Assembly: GCF_003627815.1 (NCBI RefSeq)
Contig: NZ_CP032698.1
Coordinates: 8,308,001 to 8,372,000 of the forward strand
Direction of reading: 5' to 3'
Source of the DNA: Streptomyces hundungensis
GTDB taxonomy: Bacteria > Actinomycetota > Actinomycetes > Streptomycetales > Streptomycetaceae
DNA length: 64,000 nucleotides
Part shown: positions 17,240-25,908 of the stretch, piece by piece
Numbering within the stretch: the first letter of the stretch is position 1
Layout of the letters: every line of letters begins with the position of its first letter
Notes under the pieces: generated by a model
Database searches by the model: none
Told to the model about the DNA's origin: nothing
Seen by the model: only the letters and a program-made list of their open reading frames with translations
Program-made: the position numbers and the translations under genes

Positions 17240-17590
17240 GCGCAGCGGTGATTGGTACCGGCGCCGGCCGCGCGCTTGTTGGCGATGCGCAGCAGGTAGT
17301 CGGCGACGTCGCGGGCGCCGGCGAAGTAGCCGTCCTCGAGCCGCGGCTGGGACCCGTGCGGGGGGCTGCTCTCAAAGATCCAGGTGTGGGCGCCGCCACC
17401 GCCCCGGCCTCCGGCTTCGCCACGATGTCGTCGGCCTGCTCGTGCCCGATGCCGCCGGCGGCCAGGGCCCGGAAGACCATGAACCGCACGTCGGTGGCCT
17501 TGTGCGGCTGGCGGCTGATGCGGGCCGGCTCCTGGCCATACGCGGCAGCGTCGTGCTGGTCTGCTGCGTAGCTCTGAAGTATGACGAGAA
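17240..17590 (-). pseudogene. Frameshifted gene, family unknown
   Basis: Two frames on the minus strand read as one protein: ISRQPHKATDVRFMVFRALA then GIGHEQADDIVAKPEAG in one frame, and GGAHTWIFESSPPHGSQPRL, EDGYFAGARDVADYLLRIAN in the next. The join near 17400 needs a single frameshift. No start or downstream part is preserved. I do not recognise the family. Confidence 0.4.
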
Positions 17591-17669
17591 CCGGGCCGCC
17601 CCCGCGCGTGCGTCGGGGCGGCCTTCGCCCCCCCCGGCGAATTGCCGCCGGTGGGTACGGCGGGTGGTT

Positions 17670-18140
17670 TCACGGGTCGGGCGTCGCCGTGGGGCCGGAG
17701 ATAGGGGGCAGGGCGCCGGGATTGAGGTGGGTGACCAGACGGTGGAGGAGGTGGTGCACCGAGGCCCGCTCCTGGGGCTCCAGAACCGACAGCGCCTCTT
17801 CATTGACCCGGCGGACCACCTCTCGTGCCCGCTCCAGGACGCGGGAGCCGTCCGGAGTGCTGTGCAGGCACAGGATGCGGCGGTTGGTGGGGTGAGGTGA
17901 GCGGATGAGCAGTGCGCGGTCGGTGAGGCTGGCCACGGCGGTGCCCATGGACTGGGCGGTGATGCCGGCGTGACGGGCGGCGTCGGCGCTGGAGATCCCG
18001 GGCTGACGCTCGGCCCACTGGAGGGCGTTGTACTGCGCGAGGTTCAGGTCGACAGTGCGCAGTTCTCTCTCCAGGCGGCTGCCCATGGCCTGGGCGAAGT
18101 GCCAGGCCAGATAGCCGGTGTGGACGGGCTGTTCGCTCAC
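17670..18140 (-). CDS. MarR-family transcriptional regulator
   Basis: A 156-residue winged-helix regulator. The dimer helices (GYLAWHFAQAMGSRLERELR) are followed by the HTH and wing (SSADAARHAGITAQSMGTAV, ASLTDRALLIRSPHPTNRRI) and a C-terminal dimer helix. It diverges from the membrane-protein gene at 18220 with about 80 bp between, which contains an inverted repeat (18152-18200). MarR proteins in this layout usually repress both genes and release on binding a drug-like or phenolic compound. Confidence 0.88.
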   Translation of the reverse strand: MSEQPVHTGYLAWHFAQAMGSRLERELRTVDLNLAQYNALQWAERQPGISSADAARHAGITAQSMGTAVASLTDRALLIRSPHPTNRRILCLHSTPDGSRVLERAREVVRRVNEEALSVLEPQERASVHHLLHRLVTHLNPGALPPISGPTATPDP

Positions 18141-18151
18141 ATGGACCCCAC

Positions 18152-18200
18152 TTGTAAGGCAACTTATGTTTTACTACTTCGGTTATCAGGCACCTTACAA
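18152..18200. promoter_or_regulatory. Probable MarR operator (inverted repeat)
   Basis: The divergent intergenic region has perfect 8-bp inverted arms, TTGTAAGG (18152-18159) and CCTTACAA (18193-18200). Inside is a smaller imperfect palindrome, TAAGGCAACTTA. It sits between the two divergent starts, where a MarR dimer pair would block both promoters. Confidence 0.6.
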
Positions 18201-18219
18201 CTCGCGGACGGTTCTTCTC

Positions 18220-19284
18220 ATGCCACCCCCCACCCCCCTCCACCACGCCGACACCCTGCCGGCCACCCACAAGGCCATACCCGACCCCGCCCCCGAACCG
18301 CATCCCCGATCCGGCCTGAAGGGCGTCCTGCTGCCCGTCGCTGTGGTGCTCGCCATCGGGACGATCTTCGTGAGCGTCTACCTCGCCGCCTTCCACGCTC
18401 CCCGCCCGAACGATCTCCCCGTCGCGGTCGTCGGTACCACCGCCGATGCGCACCGGGTGGAAGCCGGCCTGGAGCGGGCCATATCCGGCGGATTCGACGT
18501 GCGGACCTACGGCGACGAAGCGGCGGCCCGCCAGGCGGTCGAGCACCGCGAGGTCTACGCCGCCTACCTCCCCAGCCGAGGCCAGCAGGGCGGAAAGCTG
18601 CTGTACGCCGGCGCCAACGGCCCCTCTGTGACCGGCACCCTCACCGCCGCCTTCGCCCAGGCCGCAGCGCAGGACAGCCCGCCCCCGGTCGCCCAGGACA
18701 TCCTCGCGGCGTCCGCCGGCGACACCCGCGGCCTGTCGGTCTTCTACGCCGCCTTCGGCCTGGTCCTGGCCGGCTACCTCTTCGGCATGATGACCTACCA
18801 GGCCGCGCCCGCTCTGCGCTTTCGCCAGCGCATCGCCAGCCTGACCCTCTTCGGCGCCCTCGGCGGCATCATCGTCGCCCTCCTCGCCGGCGACACCGGT
18901 TTCAGCGCCCTCCCCGGCTCCTTCGCCGGCACGGCCGCGGTCACCGCTCTGATGGCCATGGCGGCGGGAGGCGCGACCATGACCATCGTGAAATGGACCG
19001 GATCCGCGGGCGCCGCCATCGCCTCGGTGATCCTGCTGATCTTCGGCAACGCCACCAGCGGCGGCGTCATGCCCCCCTTCTACCTGCCCGACTGGCTGCA
19101 TCCGCTGTCCGGCGTACTGCCCGTCGGCGCGGGGGTGCGCGCTCTCCAGGGGATGTCCTACTTCCGCGACGACGGCCTATGGTCGGGCCTCGCCGTGCTG
19201 GCCGCGTGGATCATCGCCTGCGTGGCCCTGCTCTATCTCCGCGATACCCGCAGCGCCCACAAGGCCCGGCTGGGCACCGCCTGA
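18220..19284 (+). CDS. ABC-2/YhgE-type membrane permease
   Basis: A 354-residue integral membrane protein of the ABC-2 permease/YhgE-Pip class. It has a cytoplasmic N-terminus, one TM segment (GVLLPVAVVLAIGTIFVSVY), a large extracytoplasmic domain (about residues 65-165), then five hydrophobic segments including VFYAAFGLVLAGYLFGMMTY and a C-terminal LAAWIIACVALLYL. No ATP-binding partner is adjacent, so it would need one encoded elsewhere or act in another way. The ATG at 18220 was chosen because the sequence upstream is operator DNA. It is probably controlled by the divergent MarR protein, suggesting efflux of a toxic small molecule. Confidence 0.8.
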   Translation: MPPPTPLHHADTLPATHKAIPDPAPEPHPRSGLKGVLLPVAVVLAIGTIFVSVYLAAFHAPRPNDLPVAVVGTTADAHRVEAGLERAISGGFDVRTYGDEAAARQAVEHREVYAAYLPSRGQQGGKLLYAGANGPSVTGTLTAAFAQAAAQDSPPPVAQDILAASAGDTRGLSVFYAAFGLVLAGYLFGMMTYQAAPALRFRQRIASLTLFGALGGIIVALLAGDTGFSALPGSFAGTAAVTALMAMAAGGATMTIVKWTGSAGAAIASVILLIFGNATSGGVMPPFYLPDWLHPLSGVLPVGAGVRALQGMSYFRDDGLWSGLAVLAAWIIACVALLYLRDTRSAHKARLGTA

Positions 19285-19311
19285 GGGGTGCCTGCCGCCT
19301 GCCCTCGTTGG

Positions 19312-19338
19312 CCCCGCGATCTGCCGAAGTTCGCGGGG
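19312..19338 (+). terminator. Stem-loop terminator after permease gene
   Basis: A perfect 8-bp stem, CCCCGCGA / TCGCGGGG, with an 11-nt loop lies 28 bp after the permease stop. There is no U-tract, which is usual for Streptomyces terminators. Confidence 0.5.
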
Positions 19339-19399
19339 CTTGCGGGTCACAAAGCGAGCGACGTGCGGTCAGCGCAGCAACCTGCGCTGGGAAGGTGTG

Positions 19400-19561
19400 C
19401 CTGTTCCGGCGCGCGAAGCCGGACTTGGTCCGGGCGGACAAGGCGTACGGCTCTCGCGCGAACCGCTCCTACCTGCGCCGACGCGGCATCGGTGGCCGGC
19501 GTCGGTGGCCGGCTGCCCCGCTTCGACAAGGACGACTACAAGCAGCGGCACGCGGTCGTGT
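19400..19561 (+). pseudogene. IS5-family transposase fragment
   Basis: Contains RRAKPDLVRADKAYGSRANR and SYLRRRGI in one frame and GGRLPRFDKDDYKQRHAVV in another, the middle of an IS5-type DDE transposase (the second catalytic Asp is in RADKAYGS). Both ends are missing and the frame is broken. Confidence 0.65.
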
Positions 19562-19986
19562 GGCAGGTTTTTCCGAGCTCCGGATCGTCGGCACCGGGCA
19601 TCAGAGCGGCCCCCAGGCCCTTGTTGGTCACGGCGTGCGTTCCGGCAGCGCGAAGCCAGGTGACGAGCGGCGATCGGACGTTCGCTTCCGTACGTCCAGA
19701 TCCCGATGGAAACCGTCCGCGCCGTCAACGAGCGGTTCGCGTTCGCCTACGAGTGGCTGAACGAACGCGGATAGCGCGCCGACATGACCGCTACGCGGCG
19801 GATCCACCCCGCCGCGATGGACTTCCGCACCTGGCTGGAGCGAACCGGTGCAGTGGCCGTGTCGCACGGCCACCCTTGGACCAACGACACGATCGCGGCT
19901 ACGCGAGAGATGTCCGTCTCGTCCTGTGACGGCTTCGGACGGATCGCCTTGACCTCAAGTGCACTTGATGCTCAAAGGTCGCAGGC

Positions 19987-20604
19987 ATGACACGTTTCTC
20001 GGATCTCGTCCACCCCTCCGCCGGAACGGCCCTGATGAGCCAGTGGCTCACTGGCACCGCCGAGCGTTCTCGCACTGCCGCCGACACCATGCTGGGGGAG
20101 TGGGCATCGGCCCCCGCACCTCCAGGGCGTCTGGCACAGCACATCTTCCTTGCCACTGACGGCTCCGGGCTTCTCTTCTACGCACAGTGGAGCAGCGACG
20201 AGGCCCACCTGCGTTGGGCGCGAACGCATCGCCCACAGCTCGTCAGCCGTGTCGACGCGCTGGTACCGGGCATCGAGCGGCCCGGACTCACCCGCACTCG
20301 GCTCGCCGACAGTCTGGTGCACGACGCGACACGGCCCGCAGGGCTGCTCGTGGTGAGCACGGCGGCACATGAAGGGAACGACACTGCGGTGCTGACAGCC
20401 GGCATGCCTCTGCCCGGCCTGCTCGCGACGTACGTCCACCACACGCAGGACGGTGAGCAGACAATACGCATCACCGAATGGGACCACGCCCGCGATTATG
20501 AAGCTGCCAGGACCACCGGCCCGGGGCGGCAGTACACCCTCTACGGCGGCGTCGTCGATGAGGACGGCGCGGCCGGCTTGACCCTCCCGCTACGTCAGGC
20601 TTGA
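19987..20604 (+). CDS. Antibiotic biosynthesis monooxygenase (ABM)-domain protein
   Basis: A 205-residue protein resembling a tandem ABM (dimeric alpha-beta barrel) protein. The first half contains QHIFLATDGSGLLFYAQWSS and DEAHLRWARTHRPQLV; the second half repeats the pattern with GLLATYVHHTQDGEQTIRIT and ends in RQYTLYGGVVDED. ABM proteins are often cofactor-free oxygenases or their relatives; no substrate can be named. Start ATG at 19987 behind AAAGGTCG. The truncated MerR gene follows 28 bp downstream on the same strand. Confidence 0.65.
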   Translation: MTRFSDLVHPSAGTALMSQWLTGTAERSRTAADTMLGEWASAPAPPGRLAQHIFLATDGSGLLFYAQWSSDEAHLRWARTHRPQLVSRVDALVPGIERPGLTRTRLADSLVHDATRPAGLLVVSTAAHEGNDTAVLTAGMPLPGLLATYVHHTQDGEQTIRITEWDHARDYEAARTTGPGRQYTLYGGVVDEDGAAGLTLPLRQA

Positions 20605-20632
20605 GGCTGGAGGCGAACGGAAGGGCAGGTTC

Positions 20633-20956
20633 ATGGGGTACACCGTGGGTCAGGTCTCGGCGCTCGCCGGGGTGACTGTACGCACTTTGCATCACTACGA
20701 CACGGCGGGGCTCCTCCGCCCACGACAGCGCAGCGGTGCCGGGTACCGACGGTACGACGACGCCGACCTGGCACGGCTGCAACAAATCCTCTTCTACCGG
20801 GAGTTGGGGTTCCCGCTCGACGACATCGCCGAGCTCCTCGCGGACCAGCAGGCCGGCGCACTGAAGCATCTGCGTGCCAGACGGGGCCGTTCATCCCTGG
20901 GCGTGAAAACTGTCATCATCACACCGGGCCACAACGTGATACGTCCCGAGCCGTAG
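20633..20956 (+). CDS. MerR-family regulator, C-terminus lost
   Basis: A TipA-like MerR regulator reduced to its DNA-binding half. MGYTVGQVSALAGVTVRTLH then HYDTAGLLRPRQRSGAGYRR is the winged helix, followed by LGFPLDDIAELLAD and the start of the dimer helix (ALKHLRARR). After about 83 residues the family sequence stops and 24 unrelated residues follow. MerR proteins need the long antiparallel dimer helix, so this product is unlikely to work normally. The ATG at 20633 has a GGAAGGGCAGG upstream. Confidence 0.7.
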   Translation: MGYTVGQVSALAGVTVRTLHHYDTAGLLRPRQRSGAGYRRYDDADLARLQQILFYRELGFPLDDIAELLADQQAGALKHLRARRGRSSLGVKTVIITPGHNVIRPEP

Positions 20957-20991
20957 TAGACACGGTCGGGGCCGGCCTGTCGCAGACAATC

Positions 20992-21204
20992 TCAGCTGGA
21001 GTGCGCGGCCTTGGTGACGGCGGAGTTGAACTCGAAGCGGTGGACGCGCAACATGCGGGCGTTTTCGGCCGCAGTGGGCTTGTACAGCAGAGGCATTGTC
21101 GAACGTCGCGGAGCGAGGAATGCCTGACGGAGCTCTACCAGACGGGCGCACGGCGCCTGCCGTTCGGCCTCCTCAATCTGCTCAACTGTCTCCGCCATCT
21201 CCAT
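20992..21204 (-). CDS. Small hypothetical protein
   Basis: A possible 70-residue helical protein, very charged at the N-terminus (MEMAETVEQIEEAERQ), with LLYKPTAAENARMLRVHRFE in the second half. Two ATG codons (21202-21204 and 21196-21198) could start it. No family is recognised. It may be a remnant lying behind the MarR gene. Confidence 0.35.
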   Translation of the reverse strand: MEMAETVEQIEEAERQAPCARLVELRQAFLAPRRSTMPLLYKPTAAENARMLRVHRFEFNSAVTKAAHSS

Positions 21205-21241
21205 CTCAGCCCTAATGCCACTTTCAGCCACAGCCGAAAGT

Positions 21242-21700
21242 TCACCTGACCTGACCCGGCTCCTCCGGCGCCTGTGCTTCCAGCGCGGTGAGCAGTTCGG
21301 CGAGCGCCGGAATGGCCAGCCGCAGCGCCTCGCGGCTCTGCGGGGCGAGGCCGTCCAGTGCATGGCGCAGGGAGGTGGTACTGGTTCGGTCGTAGCGGTC
21401 GAGCATGTCCAGCGCCTTGGGGGAGGCTGTGAGGCGGACCGTGCGCAGATCAGTGGTGGACGGGGTCCGCTCCACCAGCCCGGCCGCGGTCATCGCGCGG
21501 ACCAGATTACTGACTGTGGAGGGCGCGATCCTCAGCCGGGCCGCCGCCTCGCGCGGGGTCGCGCCGTCCGTCTCGGCGAGCGTGCGCAGCAGCTCGATCT
21601 GAGCCTCGGGCAGATCGGGCAGGCCCTCCATGCGGCGGGTGCGCAGCACGGCCCGACGGAGCGGGCCAATCAGTCGGCCGAATTCGGAGGCGGTGTCCAT
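21242..21700 (-). CDS. MarR-family regulator of padC
   Basis: A 152-residue MarR regulator. The helix-turn-helix is ATPREAAARLRIAPSTVSNL, the wing is VERTPSTTDLRTVRLTASPK, and dimer helices lie at both ends. It starts at the ATG at 21698-21700 and diverges from the phenolic acid decarboxylase gene. The 105-bp gap holds two TTTTG-N3-CAAAA palindromes. The context predicts a repressor released by hydroxycinnamic acids such as p-coumarate or ferulate, the role PadR plays in other bacteria. Confidence 0.88.
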   Translation of the reverse strand: MDTASEFGRLIGPLRRAVLRTRRMEGLPDLPEAQIELLRTLAETDGATPREAAARLRIAPSTVSNLVRAMTAAGLVERTPSTTDLRTVRLTASPKALDMLDRYDRTSTTSLRHALDGLAPQSREALRLAIPALAELLTALEAQAPEEPGQVR

Positions 21701-21724
21701 GGGGCCAGTCTGCCAGCAGACTCG

Positions 21725-21753
21725 TTTTGCGACAAAAATGTTTTGTGTCAAAA
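21725..21753. promoter_or_regulatory. Two tandem MarR operators
   Basis: Two 13-bp palindromes of the same form, TTTTGCGACAAAA (21725-21737) and TTTTGTGTCAAAA (21741-21753), are spaced 16 bp centre to centre. They lie between marR and padC and stand out as AT-rich in this GC-rich DNA. They are the obvious binding sites for the MarR protein at 21700. Confidence 0.7.
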
Positions 21754-21805
21754 TTGAATGGTCGGCGGGTACTCGGGCCGGCACCGCACCAATCAGGAGG
21801 TTCCC

Positions 21806-22345
21806 ATGACGAGCAACGGAGTATTCACCACCACTGTCGAGCAGCCCATCCCCCCGCAGGACCTGTCCGGCATCGTCGGCCACCGCTTCATCTACACCTA
21901 CGCCAACGGCTGGCAGTACGAGATGTATGTGAAGAACGACCACACGATCGACTACCGGATCCACTCCGGTCACGTCGGCGGCCGCTGGGTCAAGGGCCAG
22001 CAGGTCGACCTGGTCCAGCTGGACGACGACGTCTACAAGGTGTCCTGGACCGAGCCCACCGGCACCTCCGTCTCCGTGAACGTGCTGCCCGGGAAGCGCC
22101 GCCTGCACGGCGTCATCTTCTTCCCGGCCTGGATCCGTGAGCATGGCGAGCGCACTGTGCTGTTCCAGAACGAGCACCTGGACGAGATGCGCACGTACCG
22201 CGACCAGGGCCCCACCTACCCGATCTACGAGGTTCCCGAGTTCGCGAAGATCACGCTCTTCGAGCACGTCGGCGCTGACGACGACAATGTCATCTCCGTC
22301 GCCCCCGGCAACCTCCCCGCAGGCTGGTCCGACCGCACCAACTGA
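21806..22345 (+). CDS. padC: Phenolic acid decarboxylase
   Basis: A 179-residue cytoplasmic enzyme of the PadC family, which non-oxidatively decarboxylates p-coumaric, caffeic and ferulic acids to vinylphenols and so detoxifies plant phenolics. The family sequence is nearly continuous: [64 protein letters not shown] and [20 protein letters not shown], including the active-site tyrosines and glutamate region. The ATG at 21806 follows a perfect AGGAGG at 21795-21800, which decides against the GTG at 21758. Transcription is divergent from a MarR gene with palindromic operators between. Confidence 0.95.
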   Translation: MTSNGVFTTTVEQPIPPQDLSGIVGHRFIYTYANGWQYEMYVKNDHTIDYRIHSGHVGGRWVKGQQVDLVQLDDDVYKVSWTEPTGTSVSVNVLPGKRRLHGVIFFPAWIREHGERTVLFQNEHLDEMRTYRDQGPTYPIYEVPEFAKITLFEHVGADDDNVISVAPGNLPAGWSDRTN

Positions 22346-22570
22346 AGAGCACGGGGCCGATGAGCCCCCCACTCCCACAGACCGTCTGGCGACGCGCCGA
22401 CATGGCGGTCGGACATGGCTCGATCCACAGGGGCGAAGGGAGCGAAATAGCCATGCAGGTCAGACGGCGTGGCCAACGGTGATGCTCAGAACGGCCAACT
22501 GAAGGCTGTTCCCGTAACTGCTGGTCACGTAGCTGTCCGGGGAGCGGAAACAGGCGCGCGGGGCAACGGC

Positions 22571-23215
22571 TCAGGCCGAGACAGGCGTGCGGGACAGAGC
22601 GGTGCGCAGCGCGTAGACGCCGAGCAAGCCGCCTGACGCGAACCGCTGAACAGCCATCACGCGGGGGCGGGCAGCCAGGAACCCTGATATCCGTGCCGCG
22701 CACAGCATGATCACAGCGTTCACGGTCATACCCACGATGATCTGCACTCCACCGAGCTGGAGCAATTGCCCCCAGGCCGGCCCTGCGTGCGGGTCCAGGA
22801 ACTGGGGCAGTAGGGCGCCGTACAGAAGAGCGATCTTGGGGTTGAGCAGGTTGGTCAGCAGCCCCATGGAGAACAGACGGGCATCGGAGACCGGAGGCAG
22901 GTCCGCGGCCGGAGTGAAGGGCGATCGGCCGCCGGGCTTGAGCATGCCCCAAGCGAGGTATGCGAGGTAGACGGCCCCGGCAAGCTTGACCACCGTGTAC
23001 GTCACTGGCACAGCGGCGAACAACGCGGACAGACCCGCGGCGGCAGCCAGCAGATAGCACACGAAGCCCACGGCGGTCCCGCTGAGACTCACCAAACCCG
23101 CCCTGCGACCTTGGGTGATCGCCCGGGAAGCGAGATGGACCATGTTCGGTCCCGGGGTCAGAGCCATGCCGAATTCGACCAGGGCCACTGCCCCCGCCGT
23201 GGCCAGACTGATCAC
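22571..23215 (-). CDS. LysE/RhtB-family exporter
   Basis: A 214-residue membrane protein of the LysE/RhtB translocator family, which exports amino acids or similar small molecules. The signature near the N-terminus is present (FGMALTPGPNMVHLASRAIT), as are the middle GFVCYLLAAAAGLSALFAAV segment and the conserved GLLTNLLNPKIALLYGALLP. About six TM segments are visible, as in the family. The start ATG (23213-23215) is followed by the first TM segment. It is monocistronic, and the substrate is unknown. Confidence 0.88.
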   Translation of the reverse strand: MISLATAGAVALVEFGMALTPGPNMVHLASRAITQGRRAGLVSLSGTAVGFVCYLLAAAAGLSALFAAVPVTYTVVKLAGAVYLAYLAWGMLKPGGRSPFTPAADLPPVSDARLFSMGLLTNLLNPKIALLYGALLPQFLDPHAGPAWGQLLQLGGVQIIVGMTVNAVIMLCAARISGFLAARPRVMAVQRFASGGLLGVYALRTALSRTPVSA

Positions 23216-23334
23216 CGGTCAACTCCCTATCGTTTGCCAGGTACCTGGTACCCGAGCGGGCGGCGCCCTGCTGCGACGGGCGGCACTGCCTGCATCGTCC
23301 GCCTCAGGATACGGCCCTGCCGTTTGGTGTCTCC

Positions 23335-23894
23335 GTGTACCCCTGCCTCCAGTCTGCGCAGGAGACCAACGACCGCAGCAGGATCGCTCACGAGCGCGAC
23401 GGCTTCGAGCCGTATGACAGCGGGGAAGACCTGGGCAAGGTCGATGTCCAGCTTCGTGAAGCCGATGGCCGACTGAGGGTCTTCCCGCGAGCGCAGCCCC
23501 TGTTCGCGCTGCCACCCCGGCAGCGACGGCCCCCGGCCGTCCGGCTCGGTCCTGGTCACCGGGTCCGCTGGCAGCTCAACTACCGCTTCAGCAGCGCGGC
23601 GGGGATCCGGGGTTGGACGTACTGGCTGGACACATTCAGCGTCGCATACGGCCCGGTGGATGCTGCCGCGTTCTTGTCCGCGCGACCGTGTCCATCGACG
23701 AGCGCGGACCGGGATCGCAGTGTCGACTCAGCGCGGCCAGCCGCCTGCCGACACTGCTCGGGGCGACCAGACGATACGGCTCCTACCGGTTTCCGGTCGC
23801 CAGCAACGACCAGCGCAGCCAGGTCTCGGTGCTCTTCCTCATCTCCGATCATGAGCAGGAAATGCAGACCCTGGAACGCGTATCCGTCCCCTGA
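23335..23894 (+). pseudogene. Frameshifted hypothetical gene
   Basis: One frame gives VRWQLNYRFSSAAGIRGWTY then WLDTFSVAYGPVDAAAFL. The next frame continues with VSIDERGPGSQCRLSAASRL, GSYRFPVASNDQRSQVSVLF and ISDHEQEMQTLERVSVP, stop. Together they read as a coherent C-terminal two-thirds of a soluble protein I have a sense of having seen in Streptomyces but cannot name. A frameshift near 23685 breaks it, and the N-terminus is unclear. Confidence 0.45.
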
Positions 23895-23930
23895 AGTGCG
23901 GAGTCTCTGCTCGTAGTTCAGTCAACAGAA

Positions 23931-23993
23931 GGCTGTAGCGGTCGACCCACAGGGTGAAGAGCCGGCCTGTCTCGAACGGCACGTCCGGCAACG
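23931..23993 (-). pseudogene. IS21 IstA fragment
   Basis: About 20 codons (VPFETGRLFTLWVDRYS) match the IstA segment PFETGRLFTPRVDRYS seen in the complete IS21 element at 32675-34312 in this window. Both ends are cut. It marks a lost IS21-type element. Confidence 0.6.
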
Positions 23994-24034
23994 TCGTCCT
24001 CACTCTGATCGGCTGGGCAGCCTGGGCGGCGTTC

Positions 24035-24160
24035 ACCGGCTCCGTACTCCTCGAGACGGTGGCCCTCCTCCGCGGCCGCAGCCTCCAGCGCGGCCAGTAC
24101 CCATAGGTGCTCATCGCCAGTCAGCTCAAGGGTCCATGGCATCGCACGGTAGGTCAGCAT
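24035..24160 (-). pseudogene. N-terminal fragment of a small gene
   Basis: An ATG-started frame (MLTYRAMPWTLELTGDEHLW, then VLAALEAAAAEEGHRLEEYG) reads like the first 40 residues of a small cytoplasmic protein and then loses character where the IS21 fragment begins. Probably truncated by that event. Family unknown. Confidence 0.35.
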
Positions 24161-24345
24161 CAAGGGGCATGCGGCGGGATCCGCCGCACTCAGGTGCGGT
24201 CCATGGGTTCGTCGCCGCAGCTGTGGGATACAGGCAGTTGCTGGATTCGGCCAGGGCCTGTCCGGCCGATGAATCACGCTGGGCGGGAGTCCGGTGCTGC
24301 CTTTTTGCTGCTCTGGTCAGTCAACTAAGGTGCCGGGTTGTGAAT

Positions 24346-24765
24346 ATGCGGACGACCATCGAGGACCTGGCCGAGGAAGCCGACCGGCTGATCAGAGACC
24401 GCACATGGGTCGTGTCCCCAGCAGAGCGTCACATCGCCGACAAGGCGGCAGCCGATCTGCTGGCAGCCATCGCCGATCCGCAGAATCAACAGCGCCTCCC
24501 TGCGGTCCGTCGGCTGGAGCGCCTGCGAGAGGCCATCGAGGCCATCGCCGCCGTGGCCATCGCCCTCGCTCACGTCCACGGACGCCTGGCATGGTTCCTC
24601 GGCGCAGCCGCCACAGCACTCACGCCGATCTTGCACTGGCGCGCCTTGCCCGCCGACGACAGTTCCACGTTCGGTGCCGTCGCGCCGTCCTTCCAGCAGT
24701 ACATGGACGCCGAAGAGTCGGTCTGCCAGCTCCAGGTTGCCCTTGCCAGGATCGCGGTCGCCTGA
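24346..24765 (+). CDS. Hypothetical protein
   Basis: A 139-residue, mostly helical protein (EDLAEEADRLIRDRTWVVSP, ADKAAADLLAAIADPQNQQR, REAIEAIAAVAIALAHVHGR). One moderately hydrophobic stretch (LAWFLGAAATALTPIL) could be a buried helix. ATG at 24346, with an alternative GTG two codons upstream. No family is recognised. It is intact, in contrast to its neighbours. Confidence 0.55.
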   Translation: MRTTIEDLAEEADRLIRDRTWVVSPAERHIADKAAADLLAAIADPQNQQRLPAVRRLERLREAIEAIAAVAIALAHVHGRLAWFLGAAATALTPILHWRALPADDSSTFGAVAPSFQQYMDAEESVCQLQVALARIAVA

Positions 24766-25269
24766 CGCTGCTCGGCTGGGACGGCAAACGACTTGATCGC
24801 GCGGACAGCGCCTGGACGATGCCATGCAGTGAAGCACGGTCGTCGTCTGCGGGCAGACGCCCGTGCGATCTGATCTTCCTGAGCAAGGGACTGGACCAAG
24901 CGGTCTCTCTGGGTTCCGGCCTGATCCAACGAGCCCGGTCCAGCCCCTCTGAAGGCGGAGTCCGGACATCAGAAGGCGGTGCTGTCGCACTCCCCGACCT
25001 GGAAAAAGCAGGATGACTTGACCCCAAAACGATCATTCGTTCATTTCCGGCAACGTGGCGTCTTGTGGAATTCGACCAGGGAGGCGGCAGCGCCATCCTG
25101 CGAGAGCTCCGCCATTCCGTGAGCCGCATGGCTCAAATACGGCGGCCCCGCGCCACGACGTGCCTAGCCTTGGAAAATCAGACCGTGCACCTCATGAGGG
25201 CTGACCAGAAAGCTGGACCTGACGTTGGACGTCTCATCAACTGCGAATGGCCCTCGGAACGACGGAAGC
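24766..25269. other. No recognisable gene
   Basis: Roughly 500 bases between a hypothetical gene and a frameshifted gene. I see no domain, repeat or RNA here. Confidence 0.5.
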
Positions 25270-25769
25270 ATGATCGGCCTGTTCTGGGTGACAGAGGCAG
25301 ACGTCTACCTGGGCCTGCCGCCCGCCGCGCAGATGACAGGTGTATCCATGTCCCCCAGCGAGCTGCGGCGCGTCGCCCTGATGAACGCGTCTGGGCCTGG
25401 CCGGAAGTGACGGACCTACAGGTGGACCAGGTGCCGGTCCGCTCGGCCGTGGTCCGGTGGGCGACCCGCGCAACGACCTTCGCCGCCGCCGCCCTGGACG
25501 CCTGGATTCCCGGGAGCCCCGCGGAGATGACCGTCGCGATCAGCACGGGAAAGCACCGGACCGAAGTGCCAGTCTTCTCCGCTGCGGCCACCGCGTACAC
25601 CCAGCGCGAAGTCGACCTGTCGCACGCCTTGCTCGCACACTTCGTGAGAGGCACCTCATCACCCGCCATCCTGACCGACTGGTGGAAGGAAACCCGACCG
25701 GTGGGAGTCCTGCGGTCGCGTCAGCGCGAAGCCATCCTCGAAGGCTGGACAGCCCCGCTTCTCGCATAA
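25270..25769 (+). pseudogene. Frameshifted conserved hypothetical gene
   Basis: The first 40 residues are in one frame (MIGLFWVTEADVYLGLPPAA, SPSELRRV). The rest is one base over (VWAWPEVTDLQVDQVPVRSA, then SPAEMTVAISTGKHRTEVPV and YTQREVDLSHALLAHFVRGT). The whole reads as a single conserved actinobacterial protein of about 160 residues with unknown function, seen elsewhere with the same opening (MIGL-W) and the REVDLSHALL motif. One frameshift near 25385 disrupts it. Confidence 0.55.
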
Positions 25770-25908
25770 CCCCGCAGCAGACAAGACCGCGCCCGACGCT
25801 TTCTCGACAGCACCCCACCCACCCGGCAAGCCGGGCCGCCGGCACCGCACCGCGGCCCGGGAGCCCTGTCCACGCCCTATCTCCTGTGAACGAGAAGAGC
25901 CTCAGCCC

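Noticed and set aside
17970..19760. 596-codon plus-strand frame across the ABC-2-type permease
   Set aside because: Out-of-frame shadow rich in Arg and Pro; the permease frame with TM segments is the real one.
22353..22368. GGGGC/GCCCC stem after padC as a terminator
   Set aside because: Only five base pairs; too weak to call.
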